Origin: Rhizodiscina lignyota
Lineage: Eukaryota; Ascomycota; Dothideomycetes; Aulographales; Rhizodiscinaceae
Direction: 5' to 3'
Assembly (NCBI GenBank): GCA_010015805.1
Contig: ML978122.1
Span: forward strand, 186,001-250,000
DNA: 64,000 nt
Position 1 is the first letter of the stretch, and each line of letters starts with the position of its first letter. Both the position numbers and the translations under genes were made by a program. The notes beneath the pieces were generated by a model. It searched no databases and was not told the DNA's origin. It worked only from the letters and a program-made list of their open reading frames with translations. This document shows, in pieces, positions 1 to 12,038 of the stretch.

Positions 1-981
1 CCAGCTTCCGGTGCTCACGACAACGGACCTTGCCCGGCAAGCCACCCAACCCAGACCATCAGTTTGTTCTTTGAGGTTCTGTACGCTTCCTATCTTTTTG
101 CGGATGACTGGTATGGTGACAAGCAACCTTTTGTTTTCTCGAACGGCGATCCCACTGGATACGGCTTCCACGGTGATTTCCTCAATGGTTGGGAAGTCGA
201 GGCCTTGCAACAGGTGACCGACCAATGCAACAGCGACGCTGCTTTCGGCTCAACGGCCAAGAGCGACTGCCCCCCTATTGATGAGTTCACCAGCGACGAG
301 ATGATGAACTGCAAGGTACCATCTCAAGTCGACGAGCCTATTCGTGGTGTTCTTAGCAAGCTTCCCGGATGCAACCCTGTTCAATATGGACCTGCACCTG
401 CGAAGATGGCGACATGCTCTGGCGTTGTCACTACCATTTCTTCGGATACGCAAGTTGAAGATGCGACATTCACGGACGAGACAGGCAAAGGCTGGAGCTA
501 CGTTGGGTGTGCAACTGATAGCAGCACCACGCGTACTTTCGATGGCGCAACTACGATTTACTCAGCCGGCGTCGGAGACACAATGACCGTTGACTACTGC
601 CTCAACTTCTGCAAGGACTACACCTACGCTGGCATCGAATACGGCTCGCAATGCTACTGTGGTAACACGTTAGCATCCGCTGCGGCACCAAAGGCAGGTG
701 AGCTCGGAAGTTGCAACATGCCTTGCAACGGAAACAGCACGCAGTTCTGTGGCGGCAACTGGGCTCTCTCCTCGTACAAGAAGTGCAGTGGTAGCAGCTG
801 CAAGAACACCCCACCCACCGTGAACAAGATTAAGAAGAGGGCGTTGGATCACGAGACGGAGTATTGGTTCGAGGAGGATGAGTTCGAGGCGAGAGACACC
901 AGCATGGACGAGGTTGTGAAAGGGGCCGCACAGTACTTGAAGAGGCATGCGCAGCACAAGAGGCACGCAAGAGACTTCTAA
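1..981 (+). CDS. Secreted DUF1996 + WSC domain protein (5' partial)
   Basis: The frame is open from the first base of the window, so the N-terminus lies outside; 326 residues plus stop are visible. The first ~115 residues match the end of a DUF1996 domain (CPASHP, LFFEV, DWYGD, GYGFHGDF, NGW). A WSC domain follows at about residues 157-260, with its usual cysteine pattern (YVGC, DYCLNFC, YAGIEYGSQCYCGN, FCGG). WSC domains bind carbohydrate, so a cell-wall or extracellular role is likely; DUF1996 has no settled function. The tail is charged and contains dibasic KR and KKR sites that could be cut by a Kex2-type protease, and ends without an obvious GPI signal. The family assignment is confident; the function is inferred. 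It converges with the sugar transporter downstream. Confidence 0.85.
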   Translation, partial: PASGAHDNGPCPASHPTQTISLFFEVLYASYLFADDWYGDKQPFVFSNGDPTGYGFHGDFLNGWEVEALQQVTDQCNSDAAFGSTAKSDCPPIDEFTSDEMMNCKVPSQVDEPIRGVLSKLPGCNPVQYGPAPAKMATCSGVVTTISSDTQVEDATFTDETGKGWSYVGCATDSSTTRTFDGATTIYSAGVGDTMTVDYCLNFCKDYTYAGIEYGSQCYCGNTLASAAAPKAGELGSCNMPCNGNSTQFCGGNWALSSYKKCSGSSCKNTPPTVNKIKKRALDHETEYWFEEDEFEARDTSMDEVVKGAAQYLKRHAQHKRHARDF

Positions 982-2033
982 GGCCCATACGAACACTTGA
1001 CCGTCAGGTGGGCATGTACAGTATTTTTTTCGACGGACGTTTCTTGTGAAGGTGGTGTCATGAACGTGGCCTTTACACTTCTTTCGCCTGGGTTCGCTCG
1101 TTCACGGAGACGAACGCCAGGCAGGTTTTATTCTTCAATCTGTACATATTGAGAATCAACATATCAATACTTGCATCTACTCTGGATACTTCAAGTATAT
1201 TCATCAGCTAAGGGATCACTCACGAGTGATCGAGAGAGCATTAAAAAGGCTAAGTCAACAAAAATTGGAAGCAGTTATTGTGTCAAGTCGTACCCTCAAA
1301 ATACTTTCCTCGAAACTATGTTGTATTTAAAATATAACGGGCTACAAACAGGAAATTTAGATGTTCAGATCTTGGTTCGGCTAAAGTGTTATGGGTGTGT
1401 TTCCGTGCTGGAACCATGGTGTGACTGCGCCGTCAGTCACGATGGGAGCCACCGCAATGCATTCTCTACGATGGGACCTTGCCCACTTATGTTAACCGTA
1501 TTTATTCAAAATCAGCTTTACATTAGACCATTACCCAAACCATCTAAACTTCCGGAGGAAAGGATAAGGAAGGCATTATGTAAGTTTAGTACCCACTATT
1601 CATCTCTTGGGGGCTATGAGAGCCGGACACTGCGGAAGTCGACGGATGAGACTCGACATATAAAATCATCCTCATTGCGCTCTTTTAACTATAATCGAAA
1701 GAGCCCTACTAAAACTTTTTCTTATGTTTTTAAGAGCCCTTCCGAGCCATTCGCGACGAAATACGCCACAAGTAACTTCACCTGCAGGTGACTCATATAT
1801 GCGGGATAGGCCCATCAATATCTTAGAGTCCCAGTCAAGTCATAGTTCTGTATAGCCTTCACCATGTAGGGATGGATTTCTTAGAGATGTGGTAGAAGAA
1901 CTTTTCTTTCAAAAGGAGGGATATCTTGATTTGCGTGTATCTTCGGTCCATTACCAAGCGAAGGCTATCCTCAAACCGCTACATTCCTTTTCCGTTTAAA
2001 TAACATCCTAAGCTTTCATCGCAATGCATTGCT
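982..2033. other. Intergenic, convergent 3' ends
   Basis: No supported gene. The stretch is moderately AT-rich, includes a small palindrome (ATCACTC-AC-GAGTGAT at about 1214-1229) and two copies of AAGAGCCCT near 1.70 and 1.73 kb. A stop-free plus-strand frame at 1171-1791 starts only with TTG and resembles nothing I know. Confidence 0.5.
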
Positions 2034-4031
2034 TTAGTTAGAGACCTCGTCGTGGCTAGCCTCCCTATGCTTCTCCTCTGGCATCTTCTCATCCATCGCC
2101 GAAATGCTTCCTTGCCTGACAATCTCCTCGAGACCGACCTCGCGGTTGATCTCACGCATCCTCTCCGCATCAGCGGCTGCGACACCCTCGGAGCCGAAGA
2201 GGATATCCATCTCCTCGAGAGAAAGACCCTTGGTCTCTGGCACGAAGAAGAGAATGAAGAAGGCCCCGGTGAGAGTAATCAGGCCGAAGAAGATGTAGGT
2301 ACCGTACTTCATGCCCGTGAGCATGTCTGGCGTGACCTGACCAACGATGAAGTTGCTGGAAATAGTACGTTAGCATTTGATTTGCGCAGATGCATTAGGG
2401 AAGCTTACTTCATCCAGTTGGACGAGGCACCGAGAGCAACACCATATGGACGATTGGAGATGGGCCAAATCTCGGCAATGACGATCCACGCGCAGGGACC
2501 CCAGCTGTAACCGAAGTGGACGACGAACAGCCACACCATCACAACGGCTGCCCAGCCAGCACCGCGGTGATGGGGCCAGTCGTTCTCAAAGGCACCGGAG
2601 ATACCGGCAATGATGAGATGGCAGGAGGCCATGCCGATAGCGCCGGCGATCAGCACGGGCTTACGACCAAGCTTGTCGACGTATATGACTGCTGGGATAG
2701 TGGCGATGAACATGACAATACCGACAACACCGGTAGCAAGGAGGGACACCGTGTTGGACGACATGCCAAGCTTGTTGAAGATCTGAGGTGCGTAGTACAG
2801 CACAGCGCTATTCTCCGTCAGTCTCGCTGTCGCATCGATGGCGTAATTTTGGAGTACTTACTTGATACCAGTCCACTGCTGGAAGAACATAGTAATCGTG
2901 GCGACACAGACACGCCTGAACATGGACCTGCTCTTGAAAAGACTGCCAATGGCAACCCACTGGAGCTTGAACGTGTTCCAGGAACTTTGACGAACGAGAT
3001 GCGGGAAGTTCTCGGCGAGGGTGCGCTTCTCGAACAAGCTCTGAGCGCGAATTTCGGCGTACTCGAGTTCAATGAGCTCGTGGTCCTGAGGGAGGCTGCG
3101 CAGGTTGGCAAGAACTTTGCGGGCCTCGGCCTCGCGGCCGTGGTGGACAAGCCAACGAGGAGAGAATGGCATGAACATCATACCAGCGCCGAGGATGACA
3201 GCGGGAACGAGTTGCAGGCAGAGAGGCAAGAGCCACGAAGTGTCCTTCTGGCCAGCACCGGTGCCACCAATGAAGTTTGTGCCGTAGTCGATCCAGAAAG
3301 AAATCCTGATCAAACAGTCAGAAACCACATTGACTGGAGCGAAAAGTTGTGGCAACATACATGATACCGAGAGTAATGGCAAGCTGCTGGAGACCAACGA
3401 GCGCACCACGGACTTCTGGGGGAGCGACCTCTGCGTTGTACATGGGAACAATCATAGACAAGCTACCAACACCCATACCTGGAGATTTTGGTCAGCGCTG
3501 AACCGACGGAAGGTCATGGACACTCTGTTCAACATACCAGTGATGAATCGACCACCGAGGATGGAGCTGTGGCCCGTGCCAGTCACTGCGGTGGTCTGAA
3601 CAACAACACCAATGATGAAGATGGCCACGTTGATCAGGATAGCGTATTTACGGGAGAGGATTTCGGCGAGGAAACCGCTGTAGAGAGTTCCAACCCAAGC
3701 ACCCAACTCGAGAATTGAGGTGAGCCAACCCATCTTGGAAGAGTCGGCGGTCCAGCTTCCCATATCTAGCATCTTGTCAGGAATTCTCGAATTCTCATGG
3801 TTTCTTGGTGGGGAATATTTGCCACTTACGCTGGTCGAAGGAGTGCATCGTCAACAGACCGGAGAAGACACCTTGGTTGTAACCGTACAACAGACCACCC
3901 AAGCAGGCGAAGCAACCGATACCAAAGACTTTGGCATTGGCGACCAAGGCCATTGGGCCCGATTTGACACCAGCCAGTTCCTTACGGCGCTCGGCCGCGG
4001 CGCCCTCGAATTGGGCTTGCGTGGGAGCCAT
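2034..4031 (-). CDS. MFS sugar transporter (hexose-type), six exons
   Basis: Exons are 4031-3830, 3765-3538, 3478-3361, 3305-2862, 2807-2409 and 2355-2034. Together they give 571 codons (570 residues) in frame, and every intron is GT-AG. Fungal sugar porter signatures appear in order: GGLLYGYNQGVFSG after TM1, GWLTSILELGAW, GRFITGMGVGSLS with PMYNAEVAPPEVRG, FSPRWLV (the PESPRWL motif), QQWTGINAVLYYAPQIF, GRKPVLIAG and VPETKGLSLEEMD near the C-terminus. The last motif is the classical end of the sugar porter family, and 12 membrane segments are expected. The protein should import a hexose or similar polyol/sugar by proton symport at the plasma membrane; substrate cannot be read from sequence. 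The start is the first ATG with the typical hydrophilic N-tail. Confidence 0.93.
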
Positions 4032-7000
4032 GATGCTGCGGTGATTAGTATCAAACTGACAATTAAAAGTGAAGGTGTGCAGAAACAAAGAGAGGCAGTG
4101 GAGGACAGCACTGCAGTGACCGCGATGAGGACGAGAAGAGGAATAGGAGATCGACGAGGAATCATCTGCTATTTAGATGGAAGCATGGCTTATCCTGCGC
4201 CCCGGGAGAATAGCACGAATAGTTACCATTCACCCTCTCGGATCCCAGATTTATGGATAAATCAACGGGTAAAAGGGTGGACTAGCCAGGATCGTCCGGG
4301 GATTGCACATGGGGCTCCACTGTTCGCTTCCACTAGGGACGTGCGCGCGAGGTTGCAACTGGCAAAGCAACGATGACTGTGAGCCGCGAGTGGGAGAATG
4401 CATCGGCAAGGGACATTACTCCGGATGTATGACCCGAGCAGCACAGAGTTTTCTCAAATCTGTAAGTGGCGATACTCTCACATTGCGCCTGATCCCATTT
4501 GAGATAGCGTTGATTCAGGCAGAACGGGTTCATGTCCTCACGCTTTCGTAAGGCAGTTCAGTGCCGAGCGTCGTGCGATCGCAAATCTTGTGACCAGCTA
4601 GCGTGCTCGCTCTGCCGTACTCCGAATGGGGAGATGATGCTAGGTCTGTCAACGGTCAAAACCCCATGTACTGCATGGAGACGTTACCTGTACATCTGGC
4701 CTTGATTTTCGGCGCCAGCATCAGAGCACGCGCGCTCTCGCCGGGTCAAAGGCTGCCTGCGCGACGCTGCGGCTGACTTAGCAGACACGAGACGCTCCCC
4801 AGACTCACCTCCAGCTGCTCCAGCATTTCGCTGTTGTGGAGACTGGGGCGAACGATGGAGGAAGGGCAGGTGTTGTTTGGCGGGCCGATCGAGGATGATT
4901 GCATTTAGCCTGAACATCCCGGGAAAGGCTGAGCAGGGAATCCCACTCCACAACCCCGAGCAGCCTCCACCGACGTGTGCAAAAGCCAATATCGACCTCA
5001 TTCCACATCGAACGGTTAAAATCGTCACTGGCCACTCCACGTGGAGAAGGTTGCGGCGAGACGACAAGACTCTGCCATCCCGGATGATGTGCTGGGGTGG
5101 CCAATCCTCGCCCAGATCGGCTGCAAGACATTAGTCGGGGTCGAGCCGCCCTGTTTTCTGCCTTCGTACCTAGCTGCAGCCCGAGTGTTGAGTGTTATAA
5201 TCATTCGAGACTATTCCAAGCGCCTGGATGAATGGGTTCAAGTCAGATTTACCAAGTCGTTGGGTTTTTCCAAAAGCTTCGCTCCTGCACCAGCGGACTC
5301 AGTCTCCACTCGTGCCGCCTTGGAGCGGTGATCACAAGGCGGGTGTTGACCCTGATGTTAAGGCGCCAGTCGCTCTCCAGTATTATGCTTGGGAGAATTT
5401 TGTTTCGGATGCAATGTTCTGCTGGCTCAAGCTGTTCTGCTTTCTGAACGCTCACTTTCCTATCAAGTCTCAGCTTTATTTTCTCACTGATCCGCCGGCC
5501 CATGTTGTATCAACGTTCGTTGCTTTTGAAATGCCTTCTCAATCCTCCCGCTACACCGCTAGACCTGTCACGAGTACCGCACCCCCTAGTGCCGTCGAAA
5601 TGATGCCAGCCGTTGTCTGAGCCAATAATGACGAGACTGTTGTGCCAACTCACTGTTGAGTCCAACATGCAATTGGATCCATCTCGATGGCCCTCGCTTC
5701 TTTCTCGCATTCTAGGCCATCAGCAGTGGCGGATCGGGTCACACGGCTCACCCCCCCTTTCCGAGGCCCACCTCAGCCCCCAGCGAAGACCCGATACTCC
5801 TTTACCGAACTCGATATGAGAGAAAGGCACGAAGTAGAGGAAGAAGGTTTAGAGGACTATTCTCACCTTGAATAGAGAGAGGCTGAGAACGAAGAATATT
5901 CTAGCGAGGACTGAAAGTGCTGATGTTGCTGCGAGTGGATAGGTTGAAGACCGATCGCAATATAGCGAACATGCCTTGCTTCCTTCTTCTCCTCACTTGA
6001 AATGGATTGTAGTCGTCCTACGATGCTTAATCCGAAGTTTACAATCGTTACCTCGCTCGCAGTCTCTCTGCTACAGTCTTTGTGCTCGACTTTGCGCCCG
6101 CGCTGGCCTGTCAGTCAGCATTGTGGAAGCTTCCCTGAGGGGAGTGGATCACAGTTGCATCAACCCGGGAAGTTCGCCGCCCTCAATCCAGCAGGCGCTG
6201 AGATGGTACCGGCATCACCTACGAACGCGGCCGTGACTGTGGAGAAGCTATCGATACCATGATAAGTGGTCATGATTGAGGCTGTCGAAATTCCAGGTTC
6301 GAATGACTTTCCCGACCGACGAGCAGCACTCGGGGCACTTCAGCAACAACGCTTGAGTCAGTAGAGACTTCGCAAACGTCAAATGCGTACCGGTTCAAGA
6401 TGAGCATTCCTCTAAGAGCGTTCCAATGTCCTCTGTGTACCGGGGCTTAGTATTGTCACTTGTGCCGCCGTGAATCTTCTTCAGAAAGCGAGGCTCCCTC
6501 AATCTGTAGCTCTTGGAGGTGTAACCCGCTCATCCTCTCGCAGAAAGACCGCTACACCAGTCAAATGCTGACCTCGAAGCGTTCTTTAGTCCCTTTACGA
6601 TAACAAGACATCTAACGATGATGTAATAGAGTACTGGCGACGTTGGCCGCATCTGGTAGCAGACTTGCTTCGCAGTCATGTCTGATCTGGCAAACGAACT
6701 CGGGATCTCACTCTGCTGTCGCACATATTCGCTCGCTCCCTCTTAGATCGCTCTCGCGGACCCGACAAAGAGTCAAAGATATTCGGTCCACAACATGCGG
6801 ACGGAGGAATCTGTTGATCTTGTCAGCCTTTGCATTCAGACCGAGTCGCAAGAGACGGGCGTAACGCAGCCACATCCAAAATGGATGCGATGACTTGATT
6901 GCAGATTCTGTCTTGTCAAGGCGACGATCGGAGAGACTGACCCGTATGCAGTGGATCATGCTATTGCGCATAGCGATGAAGGATCTTTGCCACACTTTTG

Positions 7001-9401
7001 CGCAGATGTAATGGCTGTATGGTACAACTGAGATTGCTACTACATACATAGCAGACTTCAACACAGCGATGGGATTGTACAACTATGGCCTGCCGGCACG
7101 GCTTAGAGTGTCAGCACATCGGTCTCAAGCACATTTGGTGGTTCGACACAAACTGAAGTCATGTTCTTGATGTCTTTGCTCTTCGTAAGCATTAAACTTG
7201 GTCTTTAATAGACCCATTCTATTGAGAGCTGATCAATCAGTAGGAGATACCCATGACGTGTTTGGAAGCCAAGATGTCCCTTGAGGAAGTCGCCAACATG
7301 CCGAATAACGGAGTAGGCTTGGACGCCAATGATGTTCAATCCAATATCCTAATTCTCAATGAGAGCACTTCTGCATCCGCCAAGTAGCTTGGACTCCGAT
7401 GAAGATTTACGGCGACCAACATCTGCACGACCGCCGAAGCGGCTGATGATGACGAAACGTCCCTGCATTTTGGGGCAAAAGTCGATCAGCGTGCTGCCAA
7501 TAAGCTCATACACAACTCGAAAATCCAAATGAATGCAAGGCGGTATGTATTCGGCAAATTTGCCTTTCGCAGAGCGCAATGGCATGCATGCGATCCATGA
7601 GCGAGGCTATTCGCAAAGCTTCGGAAAGGAAACGCAGTTAAACGCCAAGAATATATTGTGCAGAGCTGTTGTCAATTATAAACGCTGGTATAATGCCTGA
7701 CGCAAAGTCATTTCAATCAGAACTCGTTCCTCATTCCATCATCGAGACTGCGATGCTCGGGTACCACGAAAATCCAACTACCATCGACCGAGGGCGTCTC
7801 ATCATCGTTGGAGGTCTGTCGTCTGGCAGTACGACAATATACAACCAATGTCTCGGCTGATCTTTTCTCTCAAGAGTGGGACGTTGACGGCGCGGATACC
7901 GACGACCTTTCAGAGGTCCGAGTTGTTGTGTTCGAAAGCGTGCCTCGTTCACTGCGACTGTGATAGCTGTTAACCCTTGTTCTTTGCACAATTTCGACTA
8001 AACTACCTTTCTGAAGAATTGGATGTTCTTCTTGAGACCGGCAAGCCATACTTCTGTCCTTGCTCCGCCTTCACAGGTACCGGAGCGGGCCATGCGGCGT
8101 TGGAAAGGGAGGCGAACAGGACCTCGAATGGACGGGATTGAAAGTTGACCATTGTGACTGCGTTCTGTATCGATTGCGTTTGATATCAAGGATTTAACGA
8201 GGCGATGTCAACGAATATACAGAGTTGAACGGAGGCGATGTATAGAAATTTAACACATGAGGTTGAACCTACCAAACGCCTTTAAAAAGGAACGTCTTCC
8301 CCACATTGTCCCCGCATGACCACACTCGGCGCATCGAGTGCCTTGGACAGCCACAGAAAATGCCGCTACGTCAAGCGAACGGATATTGCTTCCCGTAGAG
8401 CCTCGCTATTGGTGTCGCGAGTCGTGCAGATGCTGGTTCTGCAGCTGCCATGATGAATGGCCCGGATTATCACCAATAGACGCTCACACAGAGGGTCATA
8501 GCTGCCGCACACAAAGTGATCGACTTCAAGCATGGCATCGTGAGTTGTTTGATACGCTCGGGGCTTTGGTGGCGATGCTTTTCAGTGGAAGTTCAGGGGA
8601 GCTCCATGCGCTGCCCCACGCGAGGCTCTCAAGAATAAGGTTAGCGTGCGGAGAAGGCCAAGCTTAATCGGACGACCATGCAGTTGGTACCTTAGTACAT
8701 ACCTATTGTTAAGTAGGTTCTGCAAAAGTCTTCACACCACATGCACGGAGGCGTCTTGTTCGTCCAAGAGCAATCCAGTACTCAACTTCATACATAGGTG
8801 GTATTGACACAGATATGAGGATAGAAGAGCTCCAGTGAAGTTGATTCATCTCAACAAGAAATTAAATATACACCCAGATAAGATACAAGGGTTCTAGGAT
8901 CCACGTAAAAGAGTAGAGCATTGAGAATCTGTGCGAATTCTCAAAACCATCGTGTCCTAAACAATTTTGGGATCCTCAATCGTCTTAACCTCCTCGACAT
9001 ATCACCACCCCGTGTCAAGATCAAGCACTTCCCCGCGGATCGTCCTTCATATAAATTCCAGATGAGAGGGAGATCAGTAGACCGCGATTCTCAATTATAT
9101 CGGCGAGGACACAATGACTCGGCACATCGGGATAAGATACAACCGGTTAAATGGAATTCGTGACGTTGATGTCCGCCGACTTTGATTAAGATATTATATA
9201 GTATTCAAGGAGAATCTGAATTAAAGCCGTGTCTCTAGCGTGTCGTCTCCTTGGAACCCCATCCACCTCATTACATTACTGCTCCTTCCGGCTACATCAT
9301 TAGGGGCAAAAAAGGGCACCGCAGCATCGAGGTACAACAAGTCTGTAGTGAGTTACACCACCCTCTCGTCCGTAACCTGTCTCGACCCTATTAGAATGTA
9401 C
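4032..9401. other. Gene-poor 5.4 kb block with decayed coding traces
   Basis: No reading frame here has a believable start, splice structure and family match. The part next to 4031 is presumably the promoter of the sugar transporter. From roughly 5.4 to 8.7 kb, short protein-like stretches appear in different frames and on both strands without forming a gene, which fits old decayed coding sequence. No terminal repeats, transposase or target-site duplication were seen. Confidence 0.5.
7330..7760 (-). pseudogene. Possible relic of an enoyl-reductase-like (MDR) domain
   Basis: The minus strand at 7349-7585 reads as a short stretch with a loose likeness to the enoyl-reductase domain of fungal polyketide/fatty-acid synthases. 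A VVxxLxGSxL-like segment is followed about a dozen residues later by GRFVII and then an SKL-like element. A second patch just upstream (about 7720-7760) resembles the VPEHRxxD region that precedes it in the family. Spacing is imperfect and the region is clearly broken. I treat it as a fossil; the identification rests on eye alignment only and could be chance. Confidence 0.25.
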
Positions 9402-10893
9402 TCAGTACTCATGCTCCGCAAATTTCATCTGCGCCTTATCAACGTCAAACACAGCCACGACATTCTGGAGAAACGTCACCCCCAGAACATACGGACCCAT
9501 CTGCCCATCATCGACACCCGTATTGCATAGGTTCTCTTGGCGGTCAGCTATCTCCTGGAGTATCATATCCGCAGGGTCGAAGAAGAAGTCCTCGTCGCCA
9601 ATGGTGACTGCGAAGCTCGGGGGCGTAGCGTTGCAGGCGACAACCCAGGTTCCCATATCTTTGCGGAAGTGCGCAGGGGGGTCGTACATGCCGAGCACGT
9701 CTTCGGCAATCTTCGTCGGGAGATACGTCACGCTCGTGCCGCTGTCCACGAGAAATGGCAGGTCCTGGTCTTTCGCGTTGTAGGAGTGGCGGTTGTACTT
9801 GAAGCCGTCCGGGTAGATGGTGTAGAATGAGCGTTGGGATGCGGTTCGGTTGAGTGATGCCACATCGACAACTCTGATCGGAGTTTGGACAAAGCCGCTT
9901 TTCACATTGACCTGGGAGGGGATGCCGCCGATGGAGAACGAGCCAGCGGATTCGCCGCGCTGAATGGCAAGGCTGAAAAGCGGGTCCACGAGGCCTTGGT
10001 CTTTCATGTTTGTGAACAGTGGGTTATACTCGATTGTGTCATTCATGTTGTCGTTGTTTGAGGCATCCGCGCCGTCATATGCGGAGGTGAGCGACTTGTA
10101 TGCGAGACCGATCAGACCAGATGATTTGCCGTCGCCGTCCCAATAGCCTTTCTCAACAAGTGCAATCTGCGACACGTGTCAGCACAGCTTGCACCAATTT
10201 TGGGGCTTAGTTGAGACGCACTTCCTGACGTTTGACTGTAACGCCTGCAACAGTCACGTCGCTATAGCCCAGTTTACCGTAGAGCCATTCGTTGCTTTCA
10301 TAGCTGATGTAGAAATGCTCGTCCTTGATCTCATCAAGCTCGATGTGGACCGCAGGGCCGAATTTGCAATTCTCGTACGCCTGTGGCTTGTTGTTTGCGT
10401 CACGACAGTCGAAGCCTTCGGTGACAACCCAGGTGTCGCTGCTTGCTGTGTCCACTGTTGCCTTTACCGTATCCGAGCCGATGGTGAGGTCCACTGAGAA
10501 TTCCATGCCGTGACTCATGGCGACGAGCTGCGCATCTTTGCCAGCGCCTCGCTTCCTTGACTTCTTGGCGGACCTCAGCTCAGGTCCTATGAAGGGTGCT
10601 TGATCAGGGTTCTGGAGAGGCTTCAGGAAGTGAAGATTGCGGTGCTTCCCAGCGACCTTGTTAAGAGGGCCATGAGTTGGAGCTTCTTCTAGAGTCCTTG
10701 TCACCGCTGGAAGGCCGGGGAGAGAAGAGAAAGTCGACGCTGTCATAGACTCATATTGGGGTGTAGCTTCGCGCGGAGTAAAGACGACCTGCTGCATCCG
10801 CGGGTCTGAATCTCCGAGGGGATTGGACTGTCCGAGGAATAGCAGCAATGCAAGGATAAGAAGATAGTTGATGACTGCAAAGCGTTGAGCCAT
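9402..10893 (-). CDS. Secreted pepsin-like aspartic protease (family A1)
   Basis: Two exons, 10893-10222 and 10166-9402, give 479 codons (478 residues); the 55-nt intron has donor GTGCGT and acceptor GCAG. An N-terminal hydrophobic segment (NYLLILALLLFLGQS) is a good signal peptide, followed by a ~120-residue pro-region ending near a KKSRKR basic stretch suitable for Kex2 processing. The first catalytic motif reads VDTASSDTWVV, that is DTA instead of the usual DTG. The second is FLVDSGTSVTYLP (DSG). YESNEWLYGKLGYSDV corresponds to the flap region and GVTFLQNVVAVFDVD to the C-terminal A1 signature. No GPI tail is visible, so the enzyme is probably soluble in the secretory pathway or medium. 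Activity is expected from the two aspartates, but the DTA variant leaves some doubt. Confidence 0.88.
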
Positions 10894-10970
10894 TGTGGTT
10901 AGATAGGCACTGGTTGGAATTTGAGAAATTGATGAGAGAAAAATTGAAAGAACTTCCACAGATATTCGTT

Positions 10971-10981
10971 TGTTATATAGA
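10971..10981 (-). promoter_or_regulatory. TATA-like box of the aspartic protease gene
   Basis: The minus strand reads CTATATAAC about 80 bases upstream of the ATG at 10893, a clean TATA box at a plausible distance. This is sequence evidence only. Confidence 0.4.
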
Positions 10982-12038
10982 TGCTCATTGAGGCGAAACC
11001 CCGTTGTCCAGCTGTCCAGCTGTTGCGTCAGTTGCTACACAGCATCAAAAGCAGCGGCCGTGCATGCTATGTGACGCTGATGGCAACGGGATTTCCAATC
11101 GTCTGTGGTACCGAACTTGATAGCTGTCTCCCCCAAATGGACTGTGGTGGGCACAGCCCTGTGGATGATAGGATCTGCAGCCCAGAGTGACACTGATACT
11201 GAGAGGTGGCCCTTCTGAATGGCGATGGCAATGGCGATGCAGACATTCTGCGCTGTGACGCGGTCTTACACTGTCGATCCGTTCCGCGGACACTCTTGGG
11301 GCGTACACAACGACGTAATTGATGTCATCTTTGAGAAGCAACGGTAGCTATCTGGCCAGAGGCTCCCACCGCTCCAACGGAAAGGCTCTGTGACCACGAC
11401 AGAGGCGCAGCTATTTCATTGTTCCTGTTCGGCTGTCGGCTTATCGGTACGTTCTGAGCACCTCAATGTTGTCAGCGGCGAGACCATGTGTACGACAGTT
11501 TCAGAGAAAGTTTTAATAGCTTTGAGGTAAGTGAAGATTAGCTGAAGGCTTCGTCATAACTCACAATGAGCAGTTAGCCGACGAGGGCCACTAAACTACT
11601 GGAAGGTCAGATAGAAAGACCGAATGATAAACGGAAACCGAAAGAGATCACGTTAGAGAAATGATTGTTATCAGAGGTAACAAAATAGAGACAGTGAGTG
11701 TTCTTGATGCTGTCTATGAGCAGCTACATCAAACATATTCCAACTCTGCCGACTGTCCAATGCTAAAAGAAGAAGGGGAGCCAGTCCCTTGGTCGCCCAG
11801 CTCTTCTTCGATACAACTCCAGTTCTGGAGGTCCTCCAACGTCCATAGACGTGGTTCTAGTTCTCTCTAAGATATATAAATCATGCCCCTCGTGGGTGTG
11901 GGGCGTCTTATGTTGTCGAGCTCTTCCACAACATCTGTTCGATATCACATGCGCCGTCTAGATCACTTCTCATATCCACATCTATACTCCATCCCATGCA
12001 TATGTCCCGGTTAAATCTGCACCAGGTCAAGTCCTAAA
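10982..12038. other. Intergenic
   Basis: This lies between the protease promoter and the 3' end of the NAD kinase gene. Only short, unrecognised frames are present; nothing else was seen. Confidence 0.4.

Noticed and set aside
1171-1791. 206-codon open frame on the plus strand
   Set aside because: Starts only at TTG, has no family features, and lies in AT-rich sequence between convergent genes.
2052-3364. Long plus-strand frames across 2.0-3.4 kb
   Set aside because: They are antisense shadows of the sugar-transporter exons, whose motifs are unmistakable on the minus strand.
5976-6236. Plus-strand patch resembling a condensation-domain-like or FAD-binding-like motif
   Set aside because: Only a dozen residues look suggestive in two different ways; no flanking family sequence supports either reading.
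7669-7860. Plus-strand frame with an LIIVGGL stretch similar to a Rossmann glycine motif
   Set aside because: It overlaps the minus-strand patch of the possible reductase relic, is short, and lacks the GxGxxG continuation.
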